Shown here piece after piece: positions 1 to 12,009 of a DNA stretch of 64,000 bases. The notes beneath the pieces are model-generated. The model saw only the letters and a list, made by a program, of their open reading frames with translations, did not search any database and was not told the origin of the DNA. This DNA comes from Doris montereyensis (Eukaryota; Mollusca; Gastropoda; Nudibranchia; Dorididae), in the NCBI GenBank assembly GCA_037039925.1, contig JAXRKP010000037.1:612441-676440 (forward strand), given 5' to 3'. Position 1 is the stretch's first letter. Each line of letters starts with the position of its first letter. Made by a program: the position numbers and the translations under genes.

Positions 1-1567
1 CAGCCTTAACTAAACTGTTCCAAATTTCCATTGAAACAAGCGAAATACCCTAATTTGGAAACACGCCCTTGTTCAACCAGTCTTCAAGAAAGGGGACAGA
101 AGCAACGCTGCAAACTACAGGCCGATCTCTCTAACGTGCATATGCTGCAAACTCATGGAACATATTGTGAGGTCTGCAATCACAGAGCACATCGAGACAA
201 ATAACCTAATTACAGATGCACAACATGGTTTCCGCAAACAAAGATCCTGCGAGACCCAACTGATATCCCTAACCCATGACATAGCCACAGAACTGAACAA
301 ACGAGGACAGACAGATGTCATCCTACTGGACTTCTCAAAAGCCTTTGATAAAGTGCCACACCAACGTCTTCTATCGAAACTCCATGCAAGCGGTATTAGA
401 AACAGAGTCTTTCATTGGATCAAAGCATTCCTCGATAGCCGCACACAAGAGGTCGTGGTCGGAGGAGAAAAGTCAGGCAGTGGCTTAGTGACATCTGGTG
501 TACCCCAAGGCTCTGTCCTTGGACCGACATTGTTCCTGATTTACATCAATGATCTTGGCAACAACATCAAATCCAAAATTCGACTTTTTGCTGATGATAC
601 AATACTATACCAGCACATCTCCACCCCAACAGACTGTCATAGCTTAAACCAAGACCTGCAAAAACTCCAAGAATGGGAAGAGAAATGGCTAATGGAGTTT
701 AATGCCTCTAAATGTCAAGCCATGACGATAACAAACAAAAAGAACCCAATAACATTCGATTACACACTACACGGACATCGACTAGAACGCGTTAACTCCG
801 CAAAATACCTTGGAGTCGAATTGTCATCAGACCTGAAGTGGGGCAAGCATGTTTCCCGAACCGTAACAAAGGCCAACCAAACGAGTACCTTCATCACCAG
901 GAACCTTGAAGGATGTCCCCTGGCAACCCAAGCACTCTGCTTCAAAGCCTTGGTTTGGCCCATCCTCGAGTACGGCAATGTCATCTGGGACCCCCATCAA
1001 CAACACCTCATACATTCATTAGAGATGGTCCAGAGGAGGGCAGCAAGAAGAATGCACCATGACTTCTCACCACAGACAAGCGCTTCCAACCTCGTCGATA
1101 CACTGGGCCTCGAACGGTTAGAAACACGGAGGAAAAGGAACAAACTAACAACGCTCTTCAAGGTGGCAAATGGATTTTTAGACATCCCTGCGTCAAATCA
1201 TATTAGTTATGCCAATAGGAACACCCGAGGCCACACCAAAAAGATCAACATCCCAACTTCCAGAATTGACGCACATCTCCACTCCTTCTTCCCCTCAACA
1301 TCTCGTCTTTGGAATCGTCTTCCCAAGAGGCTGTTGAAGCGGAAACGTTAGCAGAGTTCTCGACCGTCCTCTCCTATAATCGGCCCCTATCCTGAGCTAA
1401 GTCCATGTTTTTATTTGTTTTTATCTGTTTTTATTTGTTTTTTTATCTGTTCTTCTTTTCATTCTTTTACTTTTTTACCTTCTCTTTTGTGTCTTGTCAA
1501 TATCGCGTATGTATCTACATGTAGACTGGTCCTCCTCCAAGGAGGTTACTACAATATCAAGAAGAAG
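1..1567 (+). mobile_element. Non-LTR retrotransposon, 3' part with reverse transcriptase (jockey/CR1/L2-like)
   Basis: The RT reading frame is open from about 56 to the TAG at 1351 and reads NYRPISLT just before the first Met at 155. In order it shows the RT palm motifs LLDFSKAFDKVPH, SGVPQGSVLGP, LFADDT (the catalytic Asp pair) and KYLGVELSSDLKW, then the thumb region VWPILEYGNVIWDP. These are known RT landmarks of the jockey/CR1/L2 group. The region upstream of about 50 (ISIETSEIP) lies in a neighbouring frame, so there is one frameshift near 50-56, and the endonuclease part lies outside the window. A 3' UTR runs to about 1565 and ends in AAGAAGAAGAA followed by a CAGA microsatellite, as expected of a retrotransposon tail. 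The clade call is by motif memory; RT identity is secure. Confidence 0.9.
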
Positions 1568-1620
1568 AAGAACAGACAGACAGACAGACAGACACAGACA
1601 CAGACACACAGACAGACATT
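1568..1620. repeat. (CAGA)n microsatellite
   Basis: CAGA units with some CACA interruptions, directly after the LINE 3' end. It may have grown from the LINE tail. Confidence 0.9.
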
Positions 1621-1751
1621 GATTATCAATATCTCCCCTTTGCTGTAATACATTTATGTACCGGCTAAGGTGGAGTTTTTTTGTATAACGTCATTCCTGT
1701 TATAACACCAAGTTGCCCCTGGCACAAAAATAGGGCAAGGTTTGAGTGTTC

Positions 1752-1812
1752 ATACATACATACATGTATACATACATACATACATACATACATACATACA
1801 TACATACATACA

Positions 1813-1876
<64 letters not shown>

Positions 1877-1985
1877 CAGACACACATACATACAGACATA
1901 CATAGATACATACATACATACATATCTACGTACGTACGTACATATATATACATATACATAACATAACATTACATACATACATAAA
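1752..1985. repeat. (CATA)n microsatellite
   Basis: Tetranucleotide array, nearly perfect from 1752 to about 1870, then degenerate with CAGA and TACG variants. It creates false ORFs of Tyr/Ile/His/Thr or Met/Tyr/Val/Cys on both strands. Confidence 0.95.
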
Positions 1986-1989
1986 GACA

Positions 1990-2300
1990 CAGATCACAGT
2001 ACCAAAAATGACAAAATGATAATTTTATTATCAACTTTTACTGCCAATTGCAACCGAACTGTGGTGCACAACGATAAAACACAATCGATCATGAACGCGT
2101 TTGTCGAAATTGTTATTTTTATCATCATCCGTGAATGCAAGTGACCTCCCCTTTGTTTAGCAGACGATGATAATATTAATATTTGTACGCTGATATAAAC
2201 ATGGCTCAAATGGAGGGAATAAAAAGTTTCTTATTCAACATGTAGAGCTAAATCTGTATAACGAAAGAATATTGTAAAACCAAGTGATATCTCTGAAAGA
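1990..2300. other. No feature seen
   Basis: AT-rich sequence between the CATA array and the Tc1/mariner fossil. I see no coding or repeat signal. Confidence 0.5.
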
Positions 2301-2319
2301 AGAAATATTCCCTTCCATT

Positions 2320-3200
2320 GCATACGCAGTTATAAAACATATTGAGGAAGGTAGATATAATCTAATGGAATAGAGCCGAAAGAAGGCAGTGGTGGGTCAA
2401 AAATTCTTACGTCTACGGATAGGAGGCGGCTTTGTTACTTAGTCAGCCACGACCCACTGAAATGTGAACTGGTTGCAAAAGGAAGTTTCAACGAAAGTTC
2501 GAAAACCATTCAATGAGAACTGGCCAGTCGTGGGTTGGAACAAAATCTGGGAATTTCCAAAATTGAGTTGACAAGAGAGCAAACACAGAAGTGCGGTGAG
2601 GGGCGTTTTAGAGTGCAAGTACCAGGATTTCAATCAGAACAATGTGTTTTTTTCAACAGATGAAAGTTCAGTGTGGCTCCATGCGTACTGTACAGTTCGG
2701 TCTAAATCAACACATGGTCCTCAATATGAACGTCCAAAAACATAGTAAAAATGTTCATTTGTTGATTGGTGTGTCATCTTTCGGCTCCACGCCCCTTGTG
2801 CATATTTACTGAAAGTTTAACAAGTGAACAGTACACATACATATTGTGGAGCGTTTTCTGAGTGTTACCCACTGCACATACACTTTATGGAAAGGATTAG
2901 ATTTTACAACAAGACAATAATCCCAAACATTGCGCACGCATAACTTCGGACTGTTTTTTGGACACAAAAAATGTCTTTGTTGTCATGGCCAACTTATAGT
3001 CCAGACTTAAACCCGATCGAGAAAAGTTTGGGAAGCTTCAGGAATCATTTGAAACAAAAAAAGTTCAAGAACGTTGAAGAAATGAAGAATGAAGCAGTGT
3101 TTTTCTGGGACCATGTGAGTCACGAATTTGTAGGAAAATGTATCGCCAATATGGACAATCACATTACGTAGTGTCTCCGTGGTAACGGTGACGTCATAAG
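2320..3200 (+). pseudogene. Tc1/mariner-type transposase, degenerate
   Basis: A cut-and-paste DDE transposase fossil in several frames. Landmarks in order are FSTDESSVWLH (first catalytic Asp region, about 2655), LQQDNNPKHCARI (second Asp, about 2910) and WPTYSPDLNPIEKSLG (about 2986-3036, the WP.SPDLNPIE signature with the catalytic Glu), then the usual C-terminal tail. The spacing from second Asp to Glu is near 34-35, but indels make it uncertain. Internal stops and frameshifts are frequent, so the copy is dead. No TIRs were identified with certainty. Confidence 0.85.
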
Positions 3201-3329
3201 ATATCAAGAGGGAGAAATTTATTTGGACAATTTTATTACAAATTTGTTATTGAACTGAAATTTAGCGAAACGTTCATGAGATTTGTACAATTTGTAAAAT
3301 GTCATTTGCACTTTATTTTATCGCGATAT

Positions 3330-3690
3330 GTACGTATAGACACATGATATATGCATACATACATACTGTAATACATACATAATACATACATACATACATA
3401 CATATACATACATACATACATACATACATACATACATGCATACATACATACATACATACATACATACATACATACATACATACATACATACATACATACA
3501 TACATACATACATACATACATACATACATACATACTGTAATACATACATATATACATATACATGCTATAAATATATACACATACATACACACATACATAC
3601 ATACATATATAATATTATGACATACATGTATACATAAAAATACATACATACATTGACATACATGCATAAATAAATACATATCATGAGGTA
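3330..3690. repeat. (CATA)n microsatellite
   Basis: Second long CATA array, cleanest at 3389-3535, with ACTGTAA interruptions. It directly follows the Tc1/mariner fossil by about 100 bp. Confidence 0.95.
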
Positions 3691-4050
3691 GCAACTCAAA
3701 TGTCTTAACTCAAGTTTGTGGCGAAAAATACTTTTTTTTCTCACAAAGGGACCAAGGGAAAGTAACCCATCACATCTAAACTGCTCAGGGCACTGTAGTA
3801 ATATAAAAGTATTAAAAGTGAGTGATTAAACACTTCCTTACTATTGTATTTTAAAAGTGAATAGCTGTTCAAATATGGTATCATTACTATCATGGAGTTA
3901 CAATACTTGACAGTCAAGTTTATGAACATTGTTACCTGACAGAGGGCAAAAGTATTGTATCTTTAATTTTCTTCCTAGGACACTTGAGTTGCCAACATAC
4001 GGTTCAAACGAGAGCAAAGTTAATTGAGTTTATAAGATAAGAAAGTATGA
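3691..4050. other. No feature seen
   Basis: AT-rich spacer without a convincing ORF. Confidence 0.4.
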
Positions 4051-4054
4051 TATG

Positions 4055-5606
4055 TGTGCATTTTCTTTAAAACTGAAGAGGGATGAACAGAGAGACGATG
4101 AAAGCAGGCAGGAATATAGAGAAACAAATCGGAAGACAAAGAAATCAGTTACAAAGGCTAATGAGGAAACATACGGAACTTGTATAAAAAGTTGAACACA
4201 AAGGAAGGAGAAAAGGATCTCACCATAGCCAAACAGAGGGACAGGGCTGGAAGGGACATTCAGCAAGTGAGGGTTACAAAGGATGAAAGAGGAAATGTTT
4301 TGACAGGAGAAGAACATATCTTGACAAGGTGAAAGGAATACTTTGATAAACTCATGAACGTAGAAAACAAGAGAGTATAAGTGAAGAAGTTGTGATGAAA
4401 AACAAGGAAGTGGATCAAGTAAGCGAATAGGGAGTAAGGGCAGCAATGAAAAGATGAAGAGGGGAAAGGCAGTTGGTCCTGGTGACAATAATGACATAAC
4501 AATAGAGGCATGGAAATGTTAAGGCGAGTTTGCAGTCGAGCTCTTCACAAACTTGTTCAATAAGATCTTGAAAGGGGGATGAGGCCAGAGGAGTGGAGGA
4601 AAATCGTACTTGTGCCAATCGTCAAAAAGAAAGGAGACGTTTGGAATTGTGGTAACTAAAGGGTGATAAAATTGATTAGTCATAGCATGAAGGTATGGGA
4701 GAGAGTGGGAAGCTACATTGAGAGGAGGCAAGAAGCAACAACAGTATGGCTTTATGCCTGGAATATTAGAGATATACACTGTGTATTTGTAGATCACAAA
4801 TATAAAGGTTTCAAGAGTATCATACAGCATGGGGAATTGAGATGGAATAGTTTTTGATGTCGCTCAAATTTTTGGTTGCCATGGTAACAGCGTTTAGGTG
4901 TTCTATTGGGGCTTTTGTTTATGTTTTTCAAATCGCCTCAGCCCTCTCTTGTCCAAATGGACAGGTAACAGGAAAGTCAACAAAATTTGGAGATACAGGT
5001 CATTAAAGAGATGACATAGTAATCTATAGCGAGTCAAGGAGAGGAGGATCTTTAAGTAGATTTGATCTAGTCACTGAAAGAAAAAATGAAACTCAGTAGA
5101 AAAAAATCAACTTTCAAAAAAAGGAGAATGAAGAAACCACAAGTTTACACTAAATGATCAATAACATCAATTGTTAAAAGCAATGGGAAATGTGGGAGGA
5201 AAGTCAAAAAGAGAATACAGACAGGGTGGAATGGATGGAGGAAAGTGACCGGAGTGATATGTGATGAGAAGATATCTTCGAAAACGAAAGGGAAGGTGTA
5301 TGAAACAGTAGCTCGTCCGGCAATGATGTATGGCATGGAAACCGTTGTTCTGACAAAAAGACAAGAGGAAGAGTTAGAGGTGACTGAGATGAAGATGTTG
5401 CAGTTCTCATTGGATATGTCAAGATTGGATAATATTGGGAATGAACACATCTAAGGGAACCCAACTAGACAGGCTAGGGAGGCAAAGTTAAAGGCAGATT
5501 GAGATGGTGCGGACATGTAAAGAGAAGGGATAGGAATATATTGGATAGAAGATGTTACGGGTGAACATGCCGGGCAAGAGGAAGAGGTGGAGACCAAACC
5601 GAAGAA
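4055..5606 (+). pseudogene. RTE-type LINE, degenerate RT
   Basis: Decayed reverse transcriptase read in several frames. It shows KQRDRAGRDIQQVRVTKDE followed by KEYFDKLMN (about 4220-4360), KRMKRGKAVGP (about 4447), LFNKILKG and EEWRK-like residues (about 4555-4600), then the C-terminal region TGVICDEKISSKTKGKVYE, RPAMMYGMETVVLTKRQEEE and LEVTEMKMLQ (5245-5420). These blocks in this order are typical of RTE/BovB-like elements. There are many stops, and the central palm with its Asp pair is lost or unrecognisable. The element runs into a GAA tail at about 5602. It is not the same subfamily as the LINE copies at 49.6 and 59.8 kb. Confidence 0.8.
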
Positions 5607-5717
5607 GAAGAAGAAGAAGAAGAAGAAGAAGAAGAAGAAGAAGAAGAAGAAGAAGAAGAAGAAGAAGAAGAAGAAGAAGAAGAAGAAGAAGAAGAAGAAG
5701 AAGAAGAAGAAGAAGAA
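5602..5717. repeat. (AAG)n microsatellite, LINE tail
   Basis: An almost perfect trinucleotide run of about 115 bp directly after the LINE C-terminus. It gives poly-Arg and poly-Phe false ORFs. Confidence 0.95.
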
Positions 5718-5759
5718 AAAGTGGTACCTCTGGTCAGAATTGCTTATGCCGGTCCTTTG

Positions 5760-6590
5760 ACGATGGGCAACGCTAGCCATGGAGTAGTTGACCGCGTGAT
5801 TGGGCTTTTTGTCCTGTTCAGTGCAATACTGAATTTTATAATGAATTAATATTATTTTCGCAGTATTGTAAATAAAATTGCTTTTTTAAAGGGATGTACT
5901 GTCCAAAATAAGAGCATTAATTCGGACTCATTATTTCCGTTGAGCTGTGAGTGCATTTTTCACTTTTCGTCTAAGACTAAGTGTGAATGCCATTCTTTTT
6001 TATTTCCGCTGTCGTCAGTCAGTTAAAAAACCCCACCAAAATTTCCTAAAATGAACTCAAGGTAGGCATTCCTTAGACTATTATTTATGTTCCAAAATGT
6101 TGTAAAGATATAGTCTAAAATACAATTCTAAGTAAAGTAATACAACGCTTTAAAATACCCCACTCATTGAGTCAAACCAATGGCTTGCCAATGTCTTCTT
6201 CCTTTTCAATGAGGTTGGCGCGATTTGAGTCTAATGTGTTCTGGGGCTTCAGATGGTTTACTACAGAAGTTAACGTTCATGGAGGGTTAACAGGATGGTT
6301 CAAGTTAAGCTTCACCTCTGGCTGTGGAGAAATGTAATAATTTATTCACACCAGTCACCTATCATTACAAATTAGATGTTTTCTTCAATCTAGCATTCTC
6401 TTGTGCTCAATGCGCAGACGACATTCGTTATAATTTTTGAGACACAGACTTTTAAAAATGTTGTGTAAGGCTACTGCTAAGTGTCATAACAGATCTTGTC
6501 TTCATCTTAGAATTTCCCTCCTGAGCGCGATTTTATTCTCCATCGTTTGAACAGACCGCAGGGTAAAGTTTTCTACATGTGAAATCGGCA
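5760..6590. other. No gene seen
   Basis: AT-rich DNA with short poly-A and poly-T runs. I find no coding motif or obvious repeat. Confidence 0.4.
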
Positions 6591-6609
6591 GAATGCCTGC
6601 ACCTCTCCT

Positions 6610-6825
6610 TTGGTTGATGCCCCAGCGAATCCTACATCTCGGGTTCCTAGTCTGAGTACTTACTCTGAACCAAGCTCTGTCTCGGGCTTTGAAGTGGGCA
6701 AGAAGGTATTGATTCGTCTGATTCAGAAGCTCTCAGGCAATTCAAAGATATCTTTCAACGTCAAAGTAAAGATTCTTTTGAATACCGTCAAAACAGGACG
6801 TCGATCCCCTTTCTCCGATCACTGA
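6610..6825 (+). other. Small unassigned ORF
   Basis: A 71-codon frame rich in Ser/Pro then basic residues (STYSEPSSVSGFEVGKK). It lies 280 bp upstream of the transposase-like fragment at 7.1 kb and could belong to it, but I do not recognise it. Low coding confidence. Confidence 0.2.
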
Positions 6826-7089
6826 TAGTTCTTCTTCAATTCCAATTCTTAAATAAGGATTAATTGATTATCCATCAATGACGTCATCCATCGAGGCAGA
6901 TATTCGAAACGTCCAAAATTGACCACGAAAACAACGGGTACAGGCAAACAGAACAGTGTTGGGAAAAAAGGAAAAGAAATGAAGCCACTGAAAGAGAAAT
7001 GTTTCAAAGAAGAACAAAACCAGTAGTCTTACATATATCAAATAAGGAAAGAAGTTTGTTTAAAAAGAGGCGAAAAGTATGAAGTATGG

Positions 7090-7540
7090 TTGTGAACAAT
7101 CTTGTCGACTCAATCCACAACAGAAGTTCCCAAAAGAAAGAACAACCGGAGAACTTCTTTGAGCTTTTGGGAATTTGGAGACCGTACACGTCAAGGAGAT
7201 TTTTTGTTGAAAGTAAAAAAATTGTTGGTTGAAAGAAAAGAAACAAAAGATGATGAATAGTCATGCAACCAATTCTCTTTGACTTCCTCTCTCTCCTCAA
7301 TCAAACTCTTGAGAACTTGACTTTGTTAAAAACAAATGATACAAATAGCTCTACGCAAGGTGGTTGATGCCAACGCTGCAGGAAAAGAACTAGGAAGTAG
7401 ATATGGACCGAGAGCACAGGAGATTGAGGTTTAAAAGGAAGCAATCGGGCAGTTCATTGACTCATTTCCACAGATAGATGGACATTACACGAGGACAAAC
7501 ACAAGGAAAGAACTGCTCAAAAGCAATTTGAATAAATGAA
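7090..7540 (+). pseudogene. Fragment of a transposase-like multicopy protein
   Basis: Pieces in shifting frames read SFWEFGDRTRQGDFLLK (about 7162-7213), RKVVDANAAGKELGSRYG (about 7342) and IGQFIDSFPQIDGHYTRTN (about 7447-7503, stop near 7538). I recognise the pattern FW.LGD...Q.DFI followed by F..SFP.I..HY.R from an uncharacterised, multicopy family in animal genomes that looks transposon-derived. The name and function are not known to me. The - strand ORF at 13354-13647 carries a preceding part of the same layout (VWSVSWNEKRNFV, then VCQKLFLNTTGM). Several frame breaks indicate a decayed copy. Confidence 0.45.
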
Positions 7541-8820
7541 AAATATACTGTATATATTGTAATTGTTCATAATACCCTGTTATTGTTGCAGTTGATTGCT
7601 TCATTTTTATCCCATTGTTATTGTATAATTTTTAAAGATACAAAATAACCCCTCTAGACATGTTATAAAGAAGTCAATTATCATTAAATGTACCAATCAT
7701 CAAATTCGATACACGGATATGAATACAAATTGAACTTTGAAACACTATTTTATGTTGTCATTGTTATAAATGAGGTATGGTGAATGGCGTCTCGTATTAT
7801 TGTGATTACACATCAATGTGGTGTCGTAGCTTGGGGTGACCTGAGGTAATTCCGTCCATTAAATGGATGTTATTAATATTAGCAAGAACGGGGCAATTCA
7901 ACCCCATGAAATTAAATCCTTATGTGGGTGGAGTTATATACACTCAATGGATGGGATAATCCGAGATCTTCCCCTGTCTATACTTTACTTGGGTTTGAAA
8001 CATGATTTTAGCCTTCTGAAAGGAACATTTAAACTTTAATAGCCCACGACTTTAATCCCACTCGGGAGCAGATGGATATCTTCAGTATATATATACTTAA
8101 TTGGTGCATCTCTCGGTGGCTTTTCTCCTTTAAGAGAAAGCATTTGGATCGAAAAATTCTCGATACAAATCCAGATTTATAAAGCACAAGGAAACATATC
8201 TAGATGCAATGTTTAAGCAAAGATTTGTCTTGATTTTAACTTTAAAGTAATTTGGATTTTGACACTTTTGGTTCAAATCCATGCATCGAGTCCCTGAGAA
8301 CGGATTTCCTAACATGATAATTCACTTTATCATAAATGGTTGTTTTTCAATAGCGGGAATCTTAAGATGAAATATAATATAATAATTCCATGAAAATTCG
8401 CTATTTAATTTTCACAATAGTATATTATTTCTTTGTTGCAATATAGCATTTGTTTGACCAAAAAGTGTAAGTCTGATGCAAATGTTCAATTAGTATAACA
8501 GAACTGTTAATAAGGTTGCTCATGTATTGTATCTTTGAGTTACAATGTTTTGCCACTGCAGTTGCATGACTATGCTGGTTGCTCAACTGTGGTAAGTGTA
8601 ACGTGAGTTACCATACTTGGAAGTCAAGTCTAGAAATGCCAACCATTGTAACTTTAATTATCTCAAAATGTAAATATCGAAACGTACAACCCCCCCCGAC
8701 ATTAACCATCAGTTGAGAATTATAATTCGCAATATAAAACCAAAGTTTCGCGTGTTTTATGTTAATAATCTATCAGTCAATTAGCTTTTTCTCCCCCCTG
8801 TAAAAATTGCAAAAAGTGAG
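7541..8820. other. No gene seen
   Basis: AT-rich intergenic DNA with no coding motif. A tract of seven C lies near 8690. Confidence 0.4.
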
Positions 8821-9102
8821 TTACGATAGCTGTGTTGCTACCCCGCGATACACATTATACATACAAACATAACATACATAATACTTTGTACACATATACA
8901 AGCCCCACTGAGAGAGAGGGGGGGGGTGTTCCAGTTGTGGCACGGCCCCAGGTCCATGGTGTCTGTGGAGGGCGCATTCGATCTTGGGGGTAGAGCATAA
9001 TGTGCTGGAAAAAAATATACCTTTGTACCTTTACTTGAAGAGAACACAGGAACTGTGTTGTCTTCGACCTTTACCTATCGGCTGCAGGGTTGGGGTTGCG
9101 GC

Positions 9103-9225
<123 letters not shown>

Positions 9226-9299
9226 ACTACTATAAGTTATATTCCTTGGAGGGAAATATCTTTGGCATCTTTGCAATATGTCTAGTCATTTAAATACGT

Positions 9300-9825
9300 A
9301 TGTATGTCCCTTGCCTTGTTTCATTTGCAGAGGATAAAACGGAATAGACTCTCGCTTCTCTTTGCGACATGTAACTTGGGTAGGTGGAATATATCATTGA
9401 TACTTGTCTTCTTCTTTGCCTTTCTTTGTGCTAACGAAAAGTTATTTACTTCAAATATTTCTGATCCATTTAGAACTTTCATCAACCATGTGAAAATTAT
9501 ATTTTTAAATGATCTAATTATTGCAGTTTGCTTTAGATATTCTCACAGCTCTCTCTCCCCCAACAAATTAATCATAACCCCCATCAACAAGCACCCAATA
9601 CAAAACGCCTTACAACAACAACAAGAAAATCCCCGAACAAAACAAACGTAGAGCAGTCCTTTATAAAAAACAACAATAGTAAATCTCCCCCCCCTTGCAA
9701 ACGTACAAAACCAAACTAAAGTTGCAAAACAACACGAGGCAAACCCTAAAGCACCTCCAAAACAAACAAACATACAACAACAACATGAAACAAAAGCAAC
9801 AAAAATATTAACAACACGAGAAAAA
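9300..9825. other. No gene seen
   Basis: A 115-codon open frame (9304-9651, +) exists but has no recognisable domain and ends in low-complexity Gln/Lys/Pro. The rest is A/C-rich with CAA repeats. Confidence 0.3.
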
Positions 9826-9827
9826 AT

Positions 9828-9935
9828 TTCAACTGTCCGTGGGGCTTGAACCTATGACCTTTGGGTTAAGAAGCTGACACCTTCCTCTGAACGACCGAGT
9901 ACCCCGTACCGGTGCATTTACTACTACTACTAAAG
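9828..9935 (-). mobile_element. SINE family B, head fragment
   Basis: On the - strand the tRNA-like head reads with a B box close to GGTTCAAGCCC (here TAGGTTCAAGCCCC). It aligns with the heads of the copies at 33035, 43616 and 48229. The body and the AATCA-type tail are missing. Confidence 0.6.
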
Positions 9936-10752
9936 AGATTGTTGGTGGAAACCCCCCCCCCCCCTGTCCTTTCTCCCCTTTGTAGTGAAACTAAAGAATT
10001 AGCACTTTATCAACCAGGAGAATGTAGGTTTTATGTTTAATTTTGAGCATGTCCATGGTAGCAGACATAAATCAAAACCACATAATTATTCTAGTAAATA
10101 GTCTTGAATGATGTGATCAATACACACCCTAGGCTAGGCCTACTCTACTGAGTCGGCTCTTCCAACCTCTATATCTATCAATCCAACACACACACCATGG
10201 AGCCCCTGGTCAAACTTTTTGTTTTGCCGTGTAGTTCATAATTTTTAAGGAATTATGTTCTCATCTATTCTCTTTCTACAATGGTGGCTCAATTAACTGG
10301 GCAACTGGTTGGGAAATAGTTTGTAAACAATGGACCTCAACCTATCTTTTTCGTAGAAATCTTCTGTTCAGACGATTGTTTGATGAACTTCAACCACAAA
10401 TTCCTTCTCAAACGAGCTGAGGCCGTTTGGCGAAAAGAATTTAACGATGAAAGGTTGGTAGAGCTAGATTTTAGAGTTATAATCTAGACCTAGATCTAGA
10501 TCTAGAAAGAATAGAATCTAGATCTAAATCTACATTCAATCAATTCTAGCTGATAAGCACTAAGCTGATCTAAATATAGATTCTATAGGATAATTGCACT
10601 TTATAACCGCCACGATTTCACCTCGAATACGATTCCAAATCCAATTTATGCTCAATACTGGGCATGGTCCCGATATCCCTCTATCATGCTCCTCGATCGA
10701 CAGAGCTTTGCAGAGACGTGTTATGAAGGGCCTCTCAGTTTTACGTTTGTTG
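9936..10752. other. Mostly featureless; possible short exon at 10383
   Basis: There is a CCCCCCCCCCCCCC run near 9952 and a TCTAGATCTAGA-rich palindromic patch at 10475-10535. An ATG at 10383 opens 24 codons (MNFNHKFLLKRAEA...) ending just before GTTGGT at 10455, which could be a donor. I cannot tie it to a gene. Confidence 0.25.
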
Positions 10753-11036
10753 TTCTCCAGTCATCGCCCTATTATTACTCCCACTTTAGCACCGCTGACC
10801 ATAGTAGGGGAAGCAAGAATTATACTGCGGCGGTGCTAAAGCAGGAGTAATAATAGGATGACGACTTGGGCCAGGCATGCAGGGCTTCAAATCTTCCTAT
10901 TACTCCCACGTGTGTGTTCTCCAGTTGTCACCTTGTTATTAATCCCACTTTGGTACCGCTGACCACAGGCGCAATGGTAGGAAATACACGGCGGTGAGGC
11001 TAAAGCTGAGTAATAATAGGGCGACACTGACTTGGG
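10753..11036. repeat. Tandem pair of large hairpins
   Basis: Unit 1 has arms at about 10766-10795 and 10827-10857 (CCTATTATTACTCC with GGAGTAATAATAGG), with a loop of about 30 bp. Unit 2, starting about 164 bp later, has diverged arms at about 10928-10956 and 10989-11023 and shares the lead-in TTCTCCAG. The loops also correspond (ACCGCTGACCA). This suggests a duplicated MITE or foldback element. Confidence 0.75.
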
Positions 11037-11118
11037 AAGATGACTTGGAAATACAAGAGCGAGGCTTTTTGTTGCTTGTGTTGTGTGTATTTTCACGCAG
11101 GGGGTAAGCTGCCCTGAA

Positions 11119-11156
11119 CCCCCCCCCCCCCCCCCCCCAACATACACACACACACT
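11119..11156. repeat. Poly-C and (AC)n
   Basis: About 20 consecutive C followed by ACACAC. Confidence 0.8.
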
Positions 11157-11499
11157 TTCCTCAAGAAGAGGATAAAACTGAGAAACAGAACCAGTATGGA
11201 GATAACATAATAATATTATTATTTCCCGCCATCAGGAAAGAAAAATTGTGTTGATCAGCTATTTTGAAGAAGGCAGACACAAGGACTATAAAAATACATT
11301 CAAATATCGACATAGGAACACTGTTTTTTTAAATGCAGAACCCCCCCCACTCCCTCCTCAGGACTAGCTATGGGAAATCTAATAAGAGAAAAGTATCTCT
11401 CAAGCCTCATTCCAGGAGTTAGGCCGAGAGGAGATGGGACCACAGGACAGAGATGTATGTAGGGTAGAAAACTGAAGTCTCTGTCTCTCTCGCTCCCTC

Positions 11500-11500
11500 C

Positions 11501-11567
<67 letters not shown>
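11500..11567. repeat. (CT)n microsatellite
   Basis: A dinucleotide run of about 60 bp. It generates an Arg/Glu false ORF on the - strand. Confidence 0.95.
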
Positions 11568-11570
<3 letters not shown>

Positions 11571-12009
11571 GCTATGAATCTTTAGTTTAGAGCCGTGGAT
11601 TCTAATAAAATCCCACAGCTGTTTTGCCTGAGTGACCTGTGCTTGGTTCAGTTGCATAATGTTGTGTTGATTTTGACTTTCCTTAAATTTTTTGGTCGCC
11701 CATTTACATCCCTGTAGATCTCTAGCTCTAACTCTAAGATGAGTGAAAGCCAAGGCACCAGGGATTGAACGGCAGGTCCTATTGTAGAAATCCTCACCAC
11801 TGACAACTCCACGATCTAGAGATTCTGCTTATTCTGCAATAATGTTGTTTAAACTCATGACAACATTGTACAGGGGATTTGCTGGTCTAATTTTAGGTCA
11901 TACAGATTTTTGAACAGATAAACTTTATTATACACACAGATTTTTACCTGTAACATACAGATTTTTCATGTCAAGTGTGTGGAAGGTCTGTATTATCTTC
12001 TTTTAAAGA

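Noticed and set aside
1665..1990. MYVCMYVC and THIYTYIH type ORFs here and at 3.3-3.7 kb
   Set aside because: Translations of CATA repeats in all frames.
4030..4830. - strand hydrophobic ORFs of 155 and 103 residues
   Set aside because: Antisense of the RTE fossil on the + strand.
5451..5780. Poly-Phe and poly-Arg ORFs
   Set aside because: Translations of the (AAG)n LINE tail.
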